Below are positions 18,039-27,991 of a stretch of 64,000 nucleotides of DNA, in pieces. The stretch's first letter is position 1, and each line of letters opens with the position of its first letter. Both the position numbers and the translations under genes were made by a program. The DNA lies in assembly GCA_000317655.1 (NCBI GenBank), contig CP003940.1:2675547-2739546 (forward strand), in the 5' to 3' direction. The notes beneath the pieces are model-generated. The model ran no database searches, was not told the origin of the DNA, and saw nothing but the letters and a program-made list of their open reading frames with translations. Source of the stretch: Cyanobacterium stanieri PCC 7202 (GTDB lineage: Bacteria; Cyanobacteriota; Cyanobacteriia; Cyanobacteriales; Cyanobacteriaceae).

Positions 18039-19634
18039 CTAAAGGAGATTTAAAATTACACTGTTAGCATCAACCACAGTAGCAACTCCAGTTCCAGAAT
18101 CAGCTAAGAAGCCACGACCAGCAACTTCTGCATCAATACCAGAGTATGCGGCACGTCTTGCAGTTGTATCAAGAGCATTGGTAAAGATGTTGGCACTTTG
18201 GATTCTATTGTTTAAAGTCTGGATGTCAGTTCCTTCAGCACCTAAAGCAATCTCGAGAGCTGCACTAGCAAGAGTTACACTGCCATTGTCTAACTGTTCA
18301 GACCAGAAAGCTAAACCAGTGGCATCAGCATTTCTGCTAAAGCTGAACTGATAAATTTGATTAATCATGGCATTACCCATTAAGTTACCAAAGATGCTTT
18401 GAGCTTCGGTAGAATTACCAAAATCATTAACAATGGCATTATAAGCAGTTAGGGCATCACCTTCTAAAACGTCACCACTCTTAGGAGAGTAGCTGATACC
18501 AGCATCCCCTAATACGCCATTCCAGAATTCTAAACCAGCAGGATCTCCTGGGCGACCGTAGTAGGCAACATAAGCAAGTTGTGCGCTAGTTCCATCAAGA
18601 GTCAAAGGTGCTAATCCAGAAGTATCGACGATTTGAGTGCTACGATCTAATTCGTCAATAATTATTCTTTGACCTGCAGCTTCCACAGTAAACGCATAGT
18701 TGAAAGAACGGAAAGAATCAGTATTGTTTTGATTAAAGAAGGGATTTAGTCCTGTAACAATAATACCATCATCTAAAAATTCTCCCACATCGCCACCATT
18801 AATGGTGAGAGTAATTGAGGCTGTACTAGGGCTAGTAGCAACAAAAGTTACATTCGATCCACCTGGGGTATTATTAGAAAATTGGATTATTTCCCCAGTT
18901 CTCGCATTTTTTAGGGCAAAAGCTGGAGCACCTTGACCATTTTGACCAGTTGTGTTAAATACATCAGCATTGGCAGTTATTGTAGAACGAATAATAATCT
19001 CTGAGGTATCAAAATCAGGATCTATGTCCGTAAAAGTAACTCGTGCTTGGTCAGCAGCATAGACGGGTTCACTACCAAATAATCCCACAAGAAAGTTATC
19101 ATTTCTATTTAAAGAACCACTGAAAGATGCTATGTCATTGGCTGCAGCTCTTTGAATCCTAGAATAGTTGATTCTGCTAAAAGTATTAAAAGAATCAGGA
19201 CTGGAAAGCTGATATGCGAAACTCTCATCACCCAACTCATCCCCAAAATCTAGGGCACCTAGAGTTCCCGTTCCTCCTTCCAGAGCCGTCAATACAAGTC
19301 GATAGGTTCTACCAGCACTTAAAGCACTGCTGGGTACAATAAATTCCGCAAAGTTGTTGTCCAAAACAATTCTAGAGGATGGATTTATACCCCCAGAGTT
19401 AACAACTTCTCCTGTTGCGGTGTCGACTACTGCATAGGCAATATTCTTTTCGTTCAGATCAGAAGAAGTAAATTGAAATCTCTTACTACCAACACTGTCA
19501 CTGGTAATGGAGAATTCAAACTCATCTATAGGTAATATTCCCTGACCTGTAGCAGTAGAAAAGTCGGGTCCTGGAGCATCAGGAATAGCGGCTAAAAAAT
19601 CTGTGCTTTCAAAAGTTCCGTTTAATGAAATCAT
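18039..19634 (-). CDS. DUF4214 surface/secreted protein
   Basis: 531 aa. The C-terminal third (about residues 350-520) contains DUF4214-like repeats: AQLAYVAYYGRPGDPAGLEFW, then IYQFSFSRNADATGLAFWSEQLDNG, ending in VDANSVILNLL. The first 340 residues are rich in S, T, D, N, G and strand-forming, without cysteine clusters or a classical signal peptide. DUF4214 is common in cyanobacterial proteins exported by type I secretion, often as surface-layer or haemolysin-like proteins; secretion here is inferred. No transporter gene is nearby. It has its own terminator and a long AT-rich upstream region. Confidence 0.75.
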   Translation of the reverse strand: MISLNGTFESTDFLAAIPDAPGPDFSTATGQGILPIDEFEFSITSDSVGSKRFQFTSSDLNEKNIAYAVVDTATGEVVNSGGINPSSRIVLDNNFAEFIVPSSALSAGRTYRLVLTALEGGTGTLGALDFGDELGDESFAYQLSSPDSFNTFSRINYSRIQRAAANDIASFSGSLNRNDNFLVGLFGSEPVYAADQARVTFTDIDPDFDTSEIIIRSTITANADVFNTTGQNGQGAPAFALKNARTGEIIQFSNNTPGGSNVTFVATSPSTASITLTINGGDVGEFLDDGIIVTGLNPFFNQNNTDSFRSFNYAFTVEAAGQRIIIDELDRSTQIVDTSGLAPLTLDGTSAQLAYVAYYGRPGDPAGLEFWNGVLGDAGISYSPKSGDVLEGDALTAYNAIVNDFGNSTEAQSIFGNLMGNAMINQIYQFSFSRNADATGLAFWSEQLDNGSVTLASAALEIALGAEGTDIQTLNNRIQSANIFTNALDTTARRAAYSGIDAEVAGRGFLADSGTGVATVVDANSVILNLL

Positions 19635-20062
19635 TGGTTTTCTTTAAGTTATTTCAAGAAGTTGATCTGTATTTTTAGACTAAAAATTATTCTGACTAAT
19701 ATTATCATAGTTATCAAAAACTTGTCAATATTTTTCAGAATGGAGTTAAAACTTATTATAATGACTGAAATCTAAAGATTTGAGCCTAATTTAAAAACAT
19801 ATTTTATAATCATATCTTGACCTTTTTTAAGAGTAAGATATGAACGTTTTTAATTACTTTTTTAAAAGTATTTTTGTTTAACTCCTCACACGCTCCTAAA
19901 TATTAAGAGATGTTCTATTACGATTAAGATTATAGCGATAATAACCGAAAATGATACATTTATTTCAAAAAATATATATTTTCTTGGTTTTTATTATGCC
20001 CTCTCATTATCAATGCCTATCATGATACATAAAATGTAATATTTGTTCCCACTTTTTTTTAT
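19635..20062. other. AT-rich upstream region of the DUF4214 gene
   Basis: Very AT-rich and without an open gene. CATATCTT and AAGATATG form an 8-bp inverted repeat near 19815-19845. ACTCCTCACAC at 19881-19891 equals the Yfr1 core motif, but no flanking hairpins or terminator accompany it. Promoter elements of the DUF4214 gene should be here. Confidence 0.4.
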
Positions 20063-20383
20063 TTTGGTGGGGGAGCATCAGGGCGTTGGTTTTGCCCCCT
20101 AAATCCCCAAACTTGAGGGTCAGGGAAGGCATTAGGGCGTCGGGTTCGCCCCCTAAATCCCCCAATTCTGGGGGACTTTGATGGTTTAAGGCGATCTTAT
20201 TGATGGATTAAAGGGCGATCGCGCTTAGGATAATTTGAGAGTATTTATGTATTGCTCCCCCCAAACTTGGGGGGCAGGGGGCATCGGAGCGTTGGGTTTG
20301 CCCCCTAAATCCCCCAAACTTGACGGTCAGGGAAGGCATTAGGGCGTTGGGTTTGCCCCCTAAATCCCCCAATTCTGGGGGAC
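20063..20383 (+). repeat. palindromic repeat cluster upstream of vapBC
   Basis: Two composite units in tandem, opposite in orientation to the 13-18 kb copies. Each has GGGTTTGCCCCCTAAATC, CCCCCAATTCTGGGGGAC, and a tail with GGTTTAAG..GATCTT and an AAAGGGCGATCG HIP1-like site. The tail leads into AATTTGAGAGTATTTATGTA before the next unit. Confidence 0.75.
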
Positions 20384-20485
20384 TTTAATGGTTTAAGATG
20401 ATCTTGTTGGTAGGTTAAAGGGCGATCGATTATCAGGTTATTCTCATTGTGAGTATGATAGAGAAAAAACCCATTTAGAACTAAG

Positions 20486-20701
20486 ATGGACAATACAATG
20501 AATATTCGTGAACAAGTTTTAACAGAAATAAATCAACTACCCCAAGAGAAATTAAATTTAGTTTTGGAATTTGTCAATACTCTAAAATATAGCAATGGCA
20601 ATAGAAAAGAAGAAATAACAAAAGATCCTCTAGCAAAGTTTATTGGAGCCGTTAGCCAAGGAGACATAGCAAATAATCTGGATGAAGATTTATATGAGTA
20701 A
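20486..20701 (+). CDS. antitoxin of a VapBC-like pair
   Basis: 71 aa. The N-terminus NIREQVLTEINQLPQEKLNLVLEFVNTLK is the DUF2281-like amphipathic start common in cyanobacterial antitoxins. The tail DPLAKFIGAVSQGDIANNLDEDLYE is typical of partners of PIN toxins. A second ATG at 20498 would give a 67-aa protein. It overlaps the PIN gene by 8 bp. It probably binds DNA in the short leader after the repeat cluster. Confidence 0.8.
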   Translation: MDNTMNIREQVLTEINQLPQEKLNLVLEFVNTLKYSNGNRKEEITKDPLAKFIGAVSQGDIANNLDEDLYE

Positions 20702-21128
20702 TTCTTTGTTTATTGACACTTGGGGATGGCTGACTCTCAATGATCAAAAAGAAACCTTACATAAAGAAACAGTTAACTGTTATCGTCAATGTTTAAAACA
20801 GCAATGGACTTTTGTTACTAGCGATTATGTTTTAGATGAAACATTTACTTTATTTTTTAAAAGACTTAGTCGTTATCAAGCCCAGAAATCATCTCAGGCA
20901 CTATTAGATAGTTTTCAAGAGGATAATTTTCGGTTAATTAACGTTAATCAAGAACGATTTTATCAGACAGTAAAACTAAGAAACCAATATTTGGATAAAC
21001 CTCGTATTTCTTTTACCGATTTATCTTCAATGGTAATAATGCGGGAATTTAACATCATCCACATCTTAACCAATGACTCCCATTTTGAGCAAGTAGGAAT
21101 GGGGTTTATTCATCTGCCTTTAGAATAA
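20694..21128 (+). CDS. PIN-domain ribonuclease toxin (VapC-like)
   Basis: 144 aa from ATG 20694; an ATG four codons upstream is possible, but MSNSLFIDTWGWL is the family-like start. PIN acidic residues are present: D in FIDTWGW (about residue 7), E in LDETFTLFF (about 46), D in FTDLSSMVIM (about 109) and D in LTNDSHFEQVG (about 127). VapC toxins cut tRNA or rRNA. It is coupled to the antitoxin by overlapping stop and start. It ends 20 bp before the next repeat cluster, so the pair is bracketed by repeats. Confidence 0.88.
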   Translation: MSNSLFIDTWGWLTLNDQKETLHKETVNCYRQCLKQQWTFVTSDYVLDETFTLFFKRLSRYQAQKSSQALLDSFQEDNFRLINVNQERFYQTVKLRNQYLDKPRISFTDLSSMVIMREFNIIHILTNDSHFEQVGMGFIHLPLE

Positions 21129-21582
21129 CTTGAGAGTGTTTATGTATTGCGCCCCCCAAACTTGGGGGGCAGGGGGGGTATGAGGGCGTTGGTTTTGCCC
21201 CGCAAATCCCCCAAACTTGAGGGTCAGGGGGGGCATGAGAGCGTTGGTTTTGCCCCGCAAATCCCCCAATAAGGGTCAGGGAAGGCATCGGAGCGTTGGG
21301 TTTGCCCCCTAAATCCCCCAATACTGGGGGACTTTGATGGTTTAAGACGATCTTGTTAATAGATTAAAGGGCGATCGCACTTAGAATAATTTGAGAGTAT
21401 TTATGTATTACTCCCCCCAAACTTGGGGGGCAGGGGGGGCATTAGGGCGTTGGGTTTGCCTCCTAAATCCCCCAAACTTGGGGGGCAGGGGGGCATCAGA
21501 GCGGTGGGTTTGCCCCCTAAATCCCCCAATTCTGGGGGGCAGGGGGGGCATCGGAGGGGTTTGCCCCCTAAATCCCTACCCC
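21129..21582 (+). repeat. palindromic repeat cluster downstream of vapBC
   Basis: Several units in the same orientation as 20063-20383. It starts with the shared tail sequence AACTTGAGAGTGTTTATG directly after the vapC stop, then CCCCCCAAACTTGGGGGGC units. It contains a HIP1 site (GCGATCGC) near 21371. It ends only 6 bp from the stop of the convergent permease gene. Confidence 0.75.
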
Positions 21583-21587
21583 TCTGC

Positions 21588-22769
21588 TTATACATATAAC
21601 AGTAAGATGAGAGTTATGGCTGTTAGGGGAAAACCAAAGCGAAAGTGTTCCCAAAATGAAAGATTATAACCCTCAGATTTAGCCGCTTCCACCATGATTA
21701 AATTAGCCACGGAACCAAATAGGGTTAAATTACCTGCAAGGGTGGCACTGGAGGCGAGTAAAATCCAATTTTGGGGATTGTCTACCATAAAGTCTTTGAT
21801 CAGTAAAACCGTAGGCACATTGGAGATGAGATTGGAAAGGATGGCGGTGACGGTAACTAAACCCCAAGGATGGGAGACGTAGGGGATGAATATATCTAGT
21901 AAATCTAAGTTTTGTACACTGCGGGTAAGGATGAATAAGCCAGAAAACATGAGTAGTAACGACCAGTTTATTTCTTGTAATACTTTTTGGGGTTTGAGGC
22001 GACGGGTAATCAGAAGTAAGGCGGCGGCGATGAAGGCACTTTCGGCAAGGGGCATTCCTATGACAAAACTGATTAACATGATAGTGGTAATGATTAATGT
22101 TTTGATCAACAGGGGTTTATGGATTTTGATGGGGGGAAGATTGGTAATGGTGAGGGGTAAGGGCGATCGCACTTTAGGATATAAAATATAAAGTAAGGCA
22201 ATTTGTATAAATAAACTGATAATTGCCACGGGGCTAAGGGTTTGTAAAAAATCGAGATAACCAATACCAGAAAAAGAACCCACGAGGATATTTTGTGGAT
22301 TACCGTTGAGGGTGGGTAAAGAACCTAAATTGGTGGCTGAAGCGATGGCGAGAAGGTAAGGAATAGGGTTTAAACCTAGATTGATGGTGAGTTTTAGCAC
22401 CAAAGGAGTCATCACCAAAACAAGGGTGTCATTCAAAAATAAAGCCGATAAAAATGCCGTGGAAAAAGTGAGAATCACCATTAAGCCAAAGGCACTGAGG
22501 GATAAGCGCAAAAGACGATGGATAACTAAATTAAAAAATCCCCCATAGGAAAGATAGCTATTAATAATCATCATACTTAGCAAAAAGACGATGGTATTAA
22601 CATCAATGGCTCTCCACCCTTCCTCCAGAGTGACTACCCCTAAACCAATCATAAACGCTGAACCCGTAAAGGCGATCGTTGCCCGATTCATTCTCAGATA
22701 GGGAAAAAAGCCCATGCCCAAACCCAAATAACTCAAAGCCAAACAAATAATTCTAACAATAACTAACAC
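21588..22769 (-). CDS. ArsB/NhaD-type (ion transporter superfamily) permease
   Basis: About 393 aa from GTG 22769. An open frame reaches TTG at 22811, but those first codons lie in the clpC terminator hairpin, so the later GTG is preferred. Roughly 11 hydrophobic segments; the motif NDTLVLVMTPLVLKL and SATNLGSLPTLNGNPQNI (a glycine/asparagine-rich re-entrant loop) mark the ArsB/NhaD/CitT superfamily. The loop recurs in the second half as LSNLISNVPTVLL and GSVANLI, giving the expected inverted pseudo-repeat. The substrate (Na+/H+, arsenite or an organic anion) is unknown. Confidence 0.78.
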   Translation of the reverse strand: MLVIVRIICLALSYLGLGMGFFPYLRMNRATIAFTGSAFMIGLGVVTLEEGWRAIDVNTIVFLLSMMIINSYLSYGGFFNLVIHRLLRLSLSAFGLMVILTFSTAFLSALFLNDTLVLVMTPLVLKLTINLGLNPIPYLLAIASATNLGSLPTLNGNPQNILVGSFSGIGYLDFLQTLSPVAIISLFIQIALLYILYPKVRSPLPLTITNLPPIKIHKPLLIKTLIITTIMLISFVIGMPLAESAFIAAALLLITRRLKPQKVLQEINWSLLLMFSGLFILTRSVQNLDLLDIFIPYVSHPWGLVTVTAILSNLISNVPTVLLIKDFMVDNPQNWILLASSATLAGNLTLFGSVANLIMVEAAKSEGYNLSFWEHFRFGFPLTAITLILLLYV

Positions 22770-22782
22770 AAAAAACTCCCAT

Positions 22783-22809
22783 AAAAAAGGGTGAGTCAGA
22801 AACTCACCC
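22783..22809 (-). terminator. terminator of clpC
   Basis: GGGTGAGT (22789-22796) and ACTCACCC (22802-22809) form a perfect 8-bp stem with a 5-nt loop. On the minus strand it is followed by six T. It lies 43 bp after the clpC stop and overlaps the earliest possible start of the permease. Confidence 0.85.
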
Positions 22810-22851
22810 AAAAACTAAATTTTTTGACACAAGATGAAAAAATGATTCAAC

Positions 22852-25326
22852 CTAACTACCTGCCTTGGCAAGTAAAGGAGTTGTATTTTCTTCAGCTTTA
22901 ATAGTTACTTTGCCTTCTTCGTTCACATCCACGAGGGCAGTATCTCCTTCCTTGAGACGTTTGGACAGAATTTCCTCCGCCAATACATCTTCCAAGAGAC
23001 GCATGATGGCACGACGTAATGGACGGGCGCCATAGGCAGGGTTATATCCTTCTTCCACCAAACGCTCTTTAAATTTATCCGTTACTTGTAAAGTAATTTC
23101 CTGCTCAGTGAGACGGGCAAATACTTCTTTGAGTAAGAGTTCGGAGATTTCCTTGACTTCCTCTTTGTTGAGTTGACGGAAGACGATGATTTCATCAAGA
23201 CGGTTGAGGAATTCAGGACGGAAGTAGTTTTTCAACTCTTCGTTAACCAAGGAACGAATACGGTTGTACTGAGACTCGGTTTGATCGTCTTCAAGCTCAA
23301 ACCCTAATCCACCGCCACCTTTTTCGATGACCTTAGAACCAATGTTGGAAGTCATGATAAGGAGGGTATTTTTGAAATCAACGGTGCGCCCTTTGGCATC
23401 GGTTAAACGTCCATCCTCAAGAATTTGTAGGAGGAGGTTAAATACATCGGGATGTGCTTTTTCGATTTCATCAAACAGTACCACGGTATAGGGGCGACGA
23501 CGGACTGCTTCGGTGAGTTGTCCACCTTCGCTATAACCCACATATCCGGGAGGAGAGCCGATTAATTTGGATACGGTGTGACGTTCCATATACTCGGACA
23601 TATCCAAGCGAATCATGGAGTCTTCGGAACCAAAGAAGTAGGTAGCCAAGGCTTTGGTAAGTTCGGTTTTTCCTACTCCAGTGGGCCCAGAGAAGATGAA
23701 GGAAGCAATGGGACGGTTGGGATTTTTCAAGCCCACTCTGGCACGACGAATGGCGCGGGAAATGGCTTTCACTGCGTCTTCCTGACCGATAATTCTCTGG
23801 TGCAGGGTGTCTTCCATGTGGAGCAGTTTTTCGGACTCAGATTCGGTGAGTTTTTGTACAGGTACCCCAGTCCAAGAGGCTACGATTTGAGCGATTTCTT
23901 CCTCGTTAACAACGGGATTGTCACTCACATCAGGATTTTGTTTTTTCTGATCTGCTAAACCACGGATTTCGGTTTTGATTTCCATTTCCCGATCCCTCAG
24001 TTCCCCTGCTTTATCAAAGTCTTGGGATCTGACAGCTTCGTCTTTTTCTTTTAATACTTGACGTAATTCTTTATCTAACTCCTTGGCTTCGGCAGGTAGT
24101 TGGGAGTTGAGTAAACGCACTCTGGATCCTGCTTCGTCTATGAGGTCGATGGCTTTATCGGGTAAGTAGCGATCGCTGATATAACGATCAGATAATTTCG
24201 CCGCCGCATCAAGGGCTTCATCGGAAATTTTTAGTTTGTGGTGTTGCTCATAGCGTTCCCGTAAACCGAAGAGAATTTCGATGGTTTCATCTACGCTAGG
24301 CTCACCCACCATAACGGGTTGGAAACGACGGGCAAGGGCGGCATCCCTTTCGATGTGTTTACGGTATTCATCGAGGGTGGTAGCACCAATACACTGTAGT
24401 TCACCACGGGCGAGGGCAGGTTTTAAAATATTAGCCGCATCGATCGCCCCTTCGGCGGCACCAGCACCAATGAGGGTATGAACTTCATCAATGACCAGAA
24501 TTACATTACCAGCCTGACGAATTTCCTCCATGATTTTTTTGAGTCGTTCTTCAAATTCCCCACGGTATTTGGTTCCTGCTACCAGTAAACCAATATCGAG
24601 GGTGACAACTCTTTTATCTTCCAATAGATCTGGTACATCTTTATTACCAATTCTTTGGGCGAGTCCTTCGGCGATGGCCGTTTTACCTACCCCCGGCTCA
24701 CCAATGAGGACAGGGTTATTTTTGGTACGACGACCAAGAATTTGAATAACTCTCTCAATTTCCTTTTGTCTACCTACCACGGGGTCTAACTTTCCTTCTG
24801 TGGCAAGGTTGGTTAAATTAGAGCCAAATTCATCCAGAGTAGGAGTTTTATTGGAACGACTGCCCCCACCAGCACCCACGGGCGCCGACTCGGTTTCTCC
24901 TAACATTCTGATCACTTGGGTTCTTACTTTGCCTAGATCAACCCCAAGATTTTCTAAAACCCTAGCGGCGACTCCTTCCCCTTCTCTAATTAACCCTAAA
25001 AGTAAATGCTCTGTGCCAATGTAGTTATGCCCTAATTGACGAGCTTCTTCTAAAGATAATTCCAAAACTCTTTTGGCTCTGGGAGTAAAAGGAATTTCTA
25101 CGGCGACAAATCCTGAACCGCGCCCGATAATTTTTTCTACCTCGATACGGGCATCTTTTAAGTTAACACCCATGGGTTTGAGGACTTTGGCGGCGACACC
25201 GGTGCCTTCTCCGATTAGCCCAAGCAATATTTGCTCGGTACCTACGAAGTTATGACCCAAGCGACGAGCTTCTTCTTGAGCCAACATGATCACCTTGATC
25301 GCCTTTTCTGTGAAGCGTTCAAACAT
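22852..25326 (-). CDS. clpC: ClpC ATPase, chaperone subunit of the Clp protease
   Basis: 824 aa, full length. Order: two N-terminal Clp_N repeats (residues 1-150; [32 protein letters not shown]), AAA-1 with Walker [14 protein letters not shown] (about 210) and Walker [12 protein letters not shown], a middle UVR-type coiled coil ([15 protein letters not shown]), AAA-2 with [10 protein letters not shown] (about 550), and a C-terminal D2-small domain. The ClpP-binding loop and adaptor-binding middle domain are kept. Hexameric ClpC unfolds proteins for ClpP/R in the cytoplasm and is essential in cyanobacteria. Transcribed alone, with its own terminator. Confidence 0.97.
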   Translation of the reverse strand: MFERFTEKAIKVIMLAQEEARRLGHNFVGTEQILLGLIGEGTGVAAKVLKPMGVNLKDARIEVEKIIGRGSGFVAVEIPFTPRAKRVLELSLEEARQLGHNYIGTEHLLLGLIREGEGVAARVLENLGVDLGKVRTQVIRMLGETESAPVGAGGGSRSNKTPTLDEFGSNLTNLATEGKLDPVVGRQKEIERVIQILGRRTKNNPVLIGEPGVGKTAIAEGLAQRIGNKDVPDLLEDKRVVTLDIGLLVAGTKYRGEFEERLKKIMEEIRQAGNVILVIDEVHTLIGAGAAEGAIDAANILKPALARGELQCIGATTLDEYRKHIERDAALARRFQPVMVGEPSVDETIEILFGLRERYEQHHKLKISDEALDAAAKLSDRYISDRYLPDKAIDLIDEAGSRVRLLNSQLPAEAKELDKELRQVLKEKDEAVRSQDFDKAGELRDREMEIKTEIRGLADQKKQNPDVSDNPVVNEEEIAQIVASWTGVPVQKLTESESEKLLHMEDTLHQRIIGQEDAVKAISRAIRRARVGLKNPNRPIASFIFSGPTGVGKTELTKALATYFFGSEDSMIRLDMSEYMERHTVSKLIGSPPGYVGYSEGGQLTEAVRRRPYTVVLFDEIEKAHPDVFNLLLQILEDGRLTDAKGRTVDFKNTLLIMTSNIGSKVIEKGGGGLGFELEDDQTESQYNRIRSLVNEELKNYFRPEFLNRLDEIIVFRQLNKEEVKEISELLLKEVFARLTEQEITLQVTDKFKERLVEEGYNPAYGARPLRRAIMRLLEDVLAEEILSKRLKEGDTALVDVNEEGKVTIKAEENTTPLLAKAGS

Positions 25327-25751
25327 AATATACCTTAATTCACCTTATGCCTTGTTTATTGTTGATTTTAGCATAGGAATATGGTCAGTCTGTGACAACT
25401 AACACAGTATCTGGTTCGGAAATCAGTATCTCTGAGGATTATTTTTTTTGCTTCGATTTCGCTATATCCCTACATATATACTATGTGAGCTTTTTTTGTT
25501 TTTGATTCTTTAGGTAAAGAAAAGATTAATTTTTTTTTAACGAGGACAATTAATCCTCAATTCGGGGTAATGGGTTATGGGTAGCACAAGTTTTGGCGTG
25601 TAGGTTAGAGGTGTTATGTTGCTTAATTACAGTGTGCAACATACCACAATGACCAAAAATACTGATTATTACAAATAATACCACTATTGCCTATTGCCTG
25701 TTGCCTATTCCCTGTCTTCACGAGAAAATGTGATCCCGAACTCAGGTTCAG
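25327..25751. other. clpC upstream spacer
   Basis: No gene. It holds the clpC promoter region, an 8-bp inverted repeat TATGTTGC (25615-25622) / GCAACATA (25636-25643), and heptamer-like repeats (TTGCCTATTGCC...) at about 25684-25715. Confidence 0.4.
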
Positions 25752-26606
25752 TTAATTGTTGATCCCCTCTATGAGGGCGGAATAATCTCCATCTTCATAA
25801 CCCTTGGCGATCGCCTCTTTGACCACACCTTGAATGGCTTTGAGGGCAATATTATTAATCTTTGTTCCCTCGGTGGCTTCTAAAAATAAGTTGATGTCCT
25901 TGAGTAAATGTTTACTAGGAAAATTGGGATTATCGTAAGTGCGATCGCACATTCTACTTAATTTTTTATCAAAGGTAGGGGCATATAAGGCACTATCCCG
26001 TAAAATATCCATGAAAATATCCATAGATACCCCCTGTTGTTCTAAAAAGCTCAAACTGAGGGCGAACGTGCTGGTCAATCCTGCAATCATCTGATTTAAA
26101 GCTAATTTGAGAGCGGCAGCTTGTCCGACAACTCCAATCAAATTGGGTTCAGGACTATAATTTTTAAATAACGGTTGCCATTGTTCAAACTGTTGAGGTG
26201 TTGCCCCTACCATGACCAACAAATCCCCCTTTTTCACTTGGGGAATGCTACCCAACACAGGTGCTTCTAAATATTCTCCTCCCCTGCTATTAATTTCCAC
26301 CAACAGTTGTCGGCTTTCATCGGGGGCGATGGTACCCATTTGAATCACTGTTTTTTGGGCAAAAGAACAATCAGACGATAAAATAACCTCGTTAATGGCA
26401 GAAAAATCCGACAACATCAAAATTAAACAGTCAGCAAAATTAATTGCCTCCTGTGCATCAGTCGTTACAGGAACATTTTGCTCTTTGAGGGGTTCTAACT
26501 TTTCAGCAGAACGATTGTAACCCATCACGGTAATATCGGCTTCTGCTAGTTTTTGGGTCATGGGTAATCCCATTAAGCCCATCCCGAAAATAGCTACTTT
26601 AGTCAT
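25752..26606 (-). CDS. beta-hydroxyacid dehydrogenase family NAD(P)-binding oxidoreductase
   Basis: 284 aa. Rossmann start VAIFGMGLMGLPMTQKL (GxGxMG), then a substrate-binding segment at about 115-125 (GGEYLEAPVLGSIPQVKKGDL) and the catalytic lysine in ALKLALNQMIAG (about 168). This family includes 3-hydroxyisobutyrate dehydrogenase and succinic-semialdehyde or glyoxylate reductases; the substrate cannot be chosen here. The start is 18 bp from the divergent mltA start, so the promoters must overlap. Confidence 0.85.
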   Translation of the reverse strand: MTKVAIFGMGLMGLPMTQKLAEADITVMGYNRSAEKLEPLKEQNVPVTTDAQEAINFADCLILMLSDFSAINEVILSSDCSFAQKTVIQMGTIAPDESRQLLVEINSRGGEYLEAPVLGSIPQVKKGDLLVMVGATPQQFEQWQPLFKNYSPEPNLIGVVGQAAALKLALNQMIAGLTSTFALSLSFLEQQGVSMDIFMDILRDSALYAPTFDKKLSRMCDRTYDNPNFPSKHLLKDINLFLEATEGTKINNIALKAIQGVVKEAIAKGYEDGDYSALIEGINN

Positions 26607-26624
26607 AAATTTAAATATAAAAAG

Positions 26625-27836
26625 ATGTTTTTAAATAGTAAAAATAAAAATAGAAATCAAGAAAAAAAAGCTGTTTACAACAATAATTTAAGCAAAACAA
26701 TATCTAATTTGTCAAAAGTTAGTTTAATAAATATTGGCTTAGGTTTATTTTTTGCCCCTTCTTTGTTTGCTCAAAATGTACCATTAAAACCCGTAGATAG
26801 TTTACCCATGGAGGTATTAGATCAACAAATTTTGAGCCGAGATAGACAAGCATTAATTAGAGCAGTGGATCATAGTTTAAGGTATCTCAACACTGAAAGT
26901 GCCAGAAAGGCTTATGAAAATTATAGTGTGCCAGAGTTTAGCCGTGAGCGAGTCATTGCCTCCCTCAGACGTTTTCGAGAGTTATTAGCCACCTCCCATT
27001 CTTCCGCCCAACTACAAGCCGCCATTGAAAGAGAATTTCGTTTTTATCGTTCTGTGGGTCATGATGGAGAGGGAACAGTTCATTTTACGGGTTATTTTCA
27101 ACCAGTATATCGTGCCAGTCGCCAAAGAACGGATGAATTTCGTTATCCCCTTTATCGTCGCCCTAGTAATTTTAATTCATGGACGACACCCCATCCCACA
27201 AGGGCAGAGTTAGAAGGAGTCGATGGACAGGGTACCAATAGCATCATACAAGGTAATGAGTTGGTCTGGCTGGGCGATCGCCTCGAAGCCTACTTAGTAC
27301 AGGTACAAGGTTCGGCAGAATTAAGATTAACCAACGGACAAACCATGACTATTGGCTTTAATGGGGCGACAGATCATCCCTATGTTAGTCTGGGGAGGGA
27401 ATTGATTAATGATGGTAAAGTACCCGCCGAAGAGATGAGTTTACCTAGATTAATGGAGTATCTCGAAAACAATCCCGATGAGTTAAGTATTTATCTACCC
27501 CGTAACAACCGTTTTATCTTTTTCCAAGAAACAGGAGGACAACCCCCTATGGGTAGTTTAAATGTTCCTGTCACCGATGAAAGATCCATTGCTACGGATA
27601 AATCTATTATGCCTCCGGGGGCATTGGCTTTAATTCACACCCGTATTCCCCAACTCAATGGAGATGGTCAGATGATTACCCCTGTGACCAGTCGTTATGT
27701 ACTAGATCAAGATACAGGAAGCGCCATTAGGGGCGCTGGAAGGGTTGATATTTTCTTTGGTACAGGAGACATTCCCAAAGCCCAAGCTGGTTTAGTGGAT
27801 TGGGATGGAGATTTATTTTATTTGTTGTTGAAGTAA
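26625..27836 (+). CDS. mltA: membrane-bound lytic transglycosylase A (MltA)
   Basis: 403 aa. The N-terminus has a basic stretch then a hydrophobic segment ending in SLFAQNV (signal peptide, about residues 30-50). The MltA domain (about 150-290) shows FTGYFQPVYRASR and GNELVWLGDRLEAYLVQVQGSA. A 3D domain closes the protein, with the catalytic-type D in QDTGSAIRGAGRVDIFFG (about 365-382). The enzyme cleaves MurNAc-GlcNAc bonds to 1,6-anhydro products in the periplasm. No lipobox is visible. Together with the amidase at 9 kb it serves cell-wall turnover. Confidence 0.9.
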   Translation: MFLNSKNKNRNQEKKAVYNNNLSKTISNLSKVSLINIGLGLFFAPSLFAQNVPLKPVDSLPMEVLDQQILSRDRQALIRAVDHSLRYLNTESARKAYENYSVPEFSRERVIASLRRFRELLATSHSSAQLQAAIEREFRFYRSVGHDGEGTVHFTGYFQPVYRASRQRTDEFRYPLYRRPSNFNSWTTPHPTRAELEGVDGQGTNSIIQGNELVWLGDRLEAYLVQVQGSAELRLTNGQTMTIGFNGATDHPYVSLGRELINDGKVPAEEMSLPRLMEYLENNPDELSIYLPRNNRFIFFQETGGQPPMGSLNVPVTDERSIATDKSIMPPGALALIHTRIPQLNGDGQMITPVTSRYVLDQDTGSAIRGAGRVDIFFGTGDIPKAQAGLVDWDGDLFYLLLK

Positions 27837-27991
27837 AAATGACTAGGGGGATTGGTTGAGAGCGCCCCCTCCAAAGCAAAATTCATTGTGCTAATGGTTC
27901 ATTGCAAACTTTTACTACAAATATTTTTTCTCTCACAAAAAAGAATGCTAACGTAGAGATATAGATAAAATCAGTTAATGGAGTTTGATCC

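Noticed and set aside
19875-19900. Yfr1 sRNA at the ACTCCTCACAC motif
   Set aside because: The 11-nt core is exact, but the 5' hairpin and GC-rich terminator hairpin of Yfr1 are missing on both sides.
12908-21582. CRISPR array
   Set aside because: The repeats are palindromic and irregularly spaced, the intervening segments are themselves conserved rather than unique spacers, and no cas gene is present.
21391-21669. Proline/glycine-rich ORFs in the repeat regions
   Set aside because: They are translations of the CCCCC/GGGGG repeat in several frames and have no independent support.
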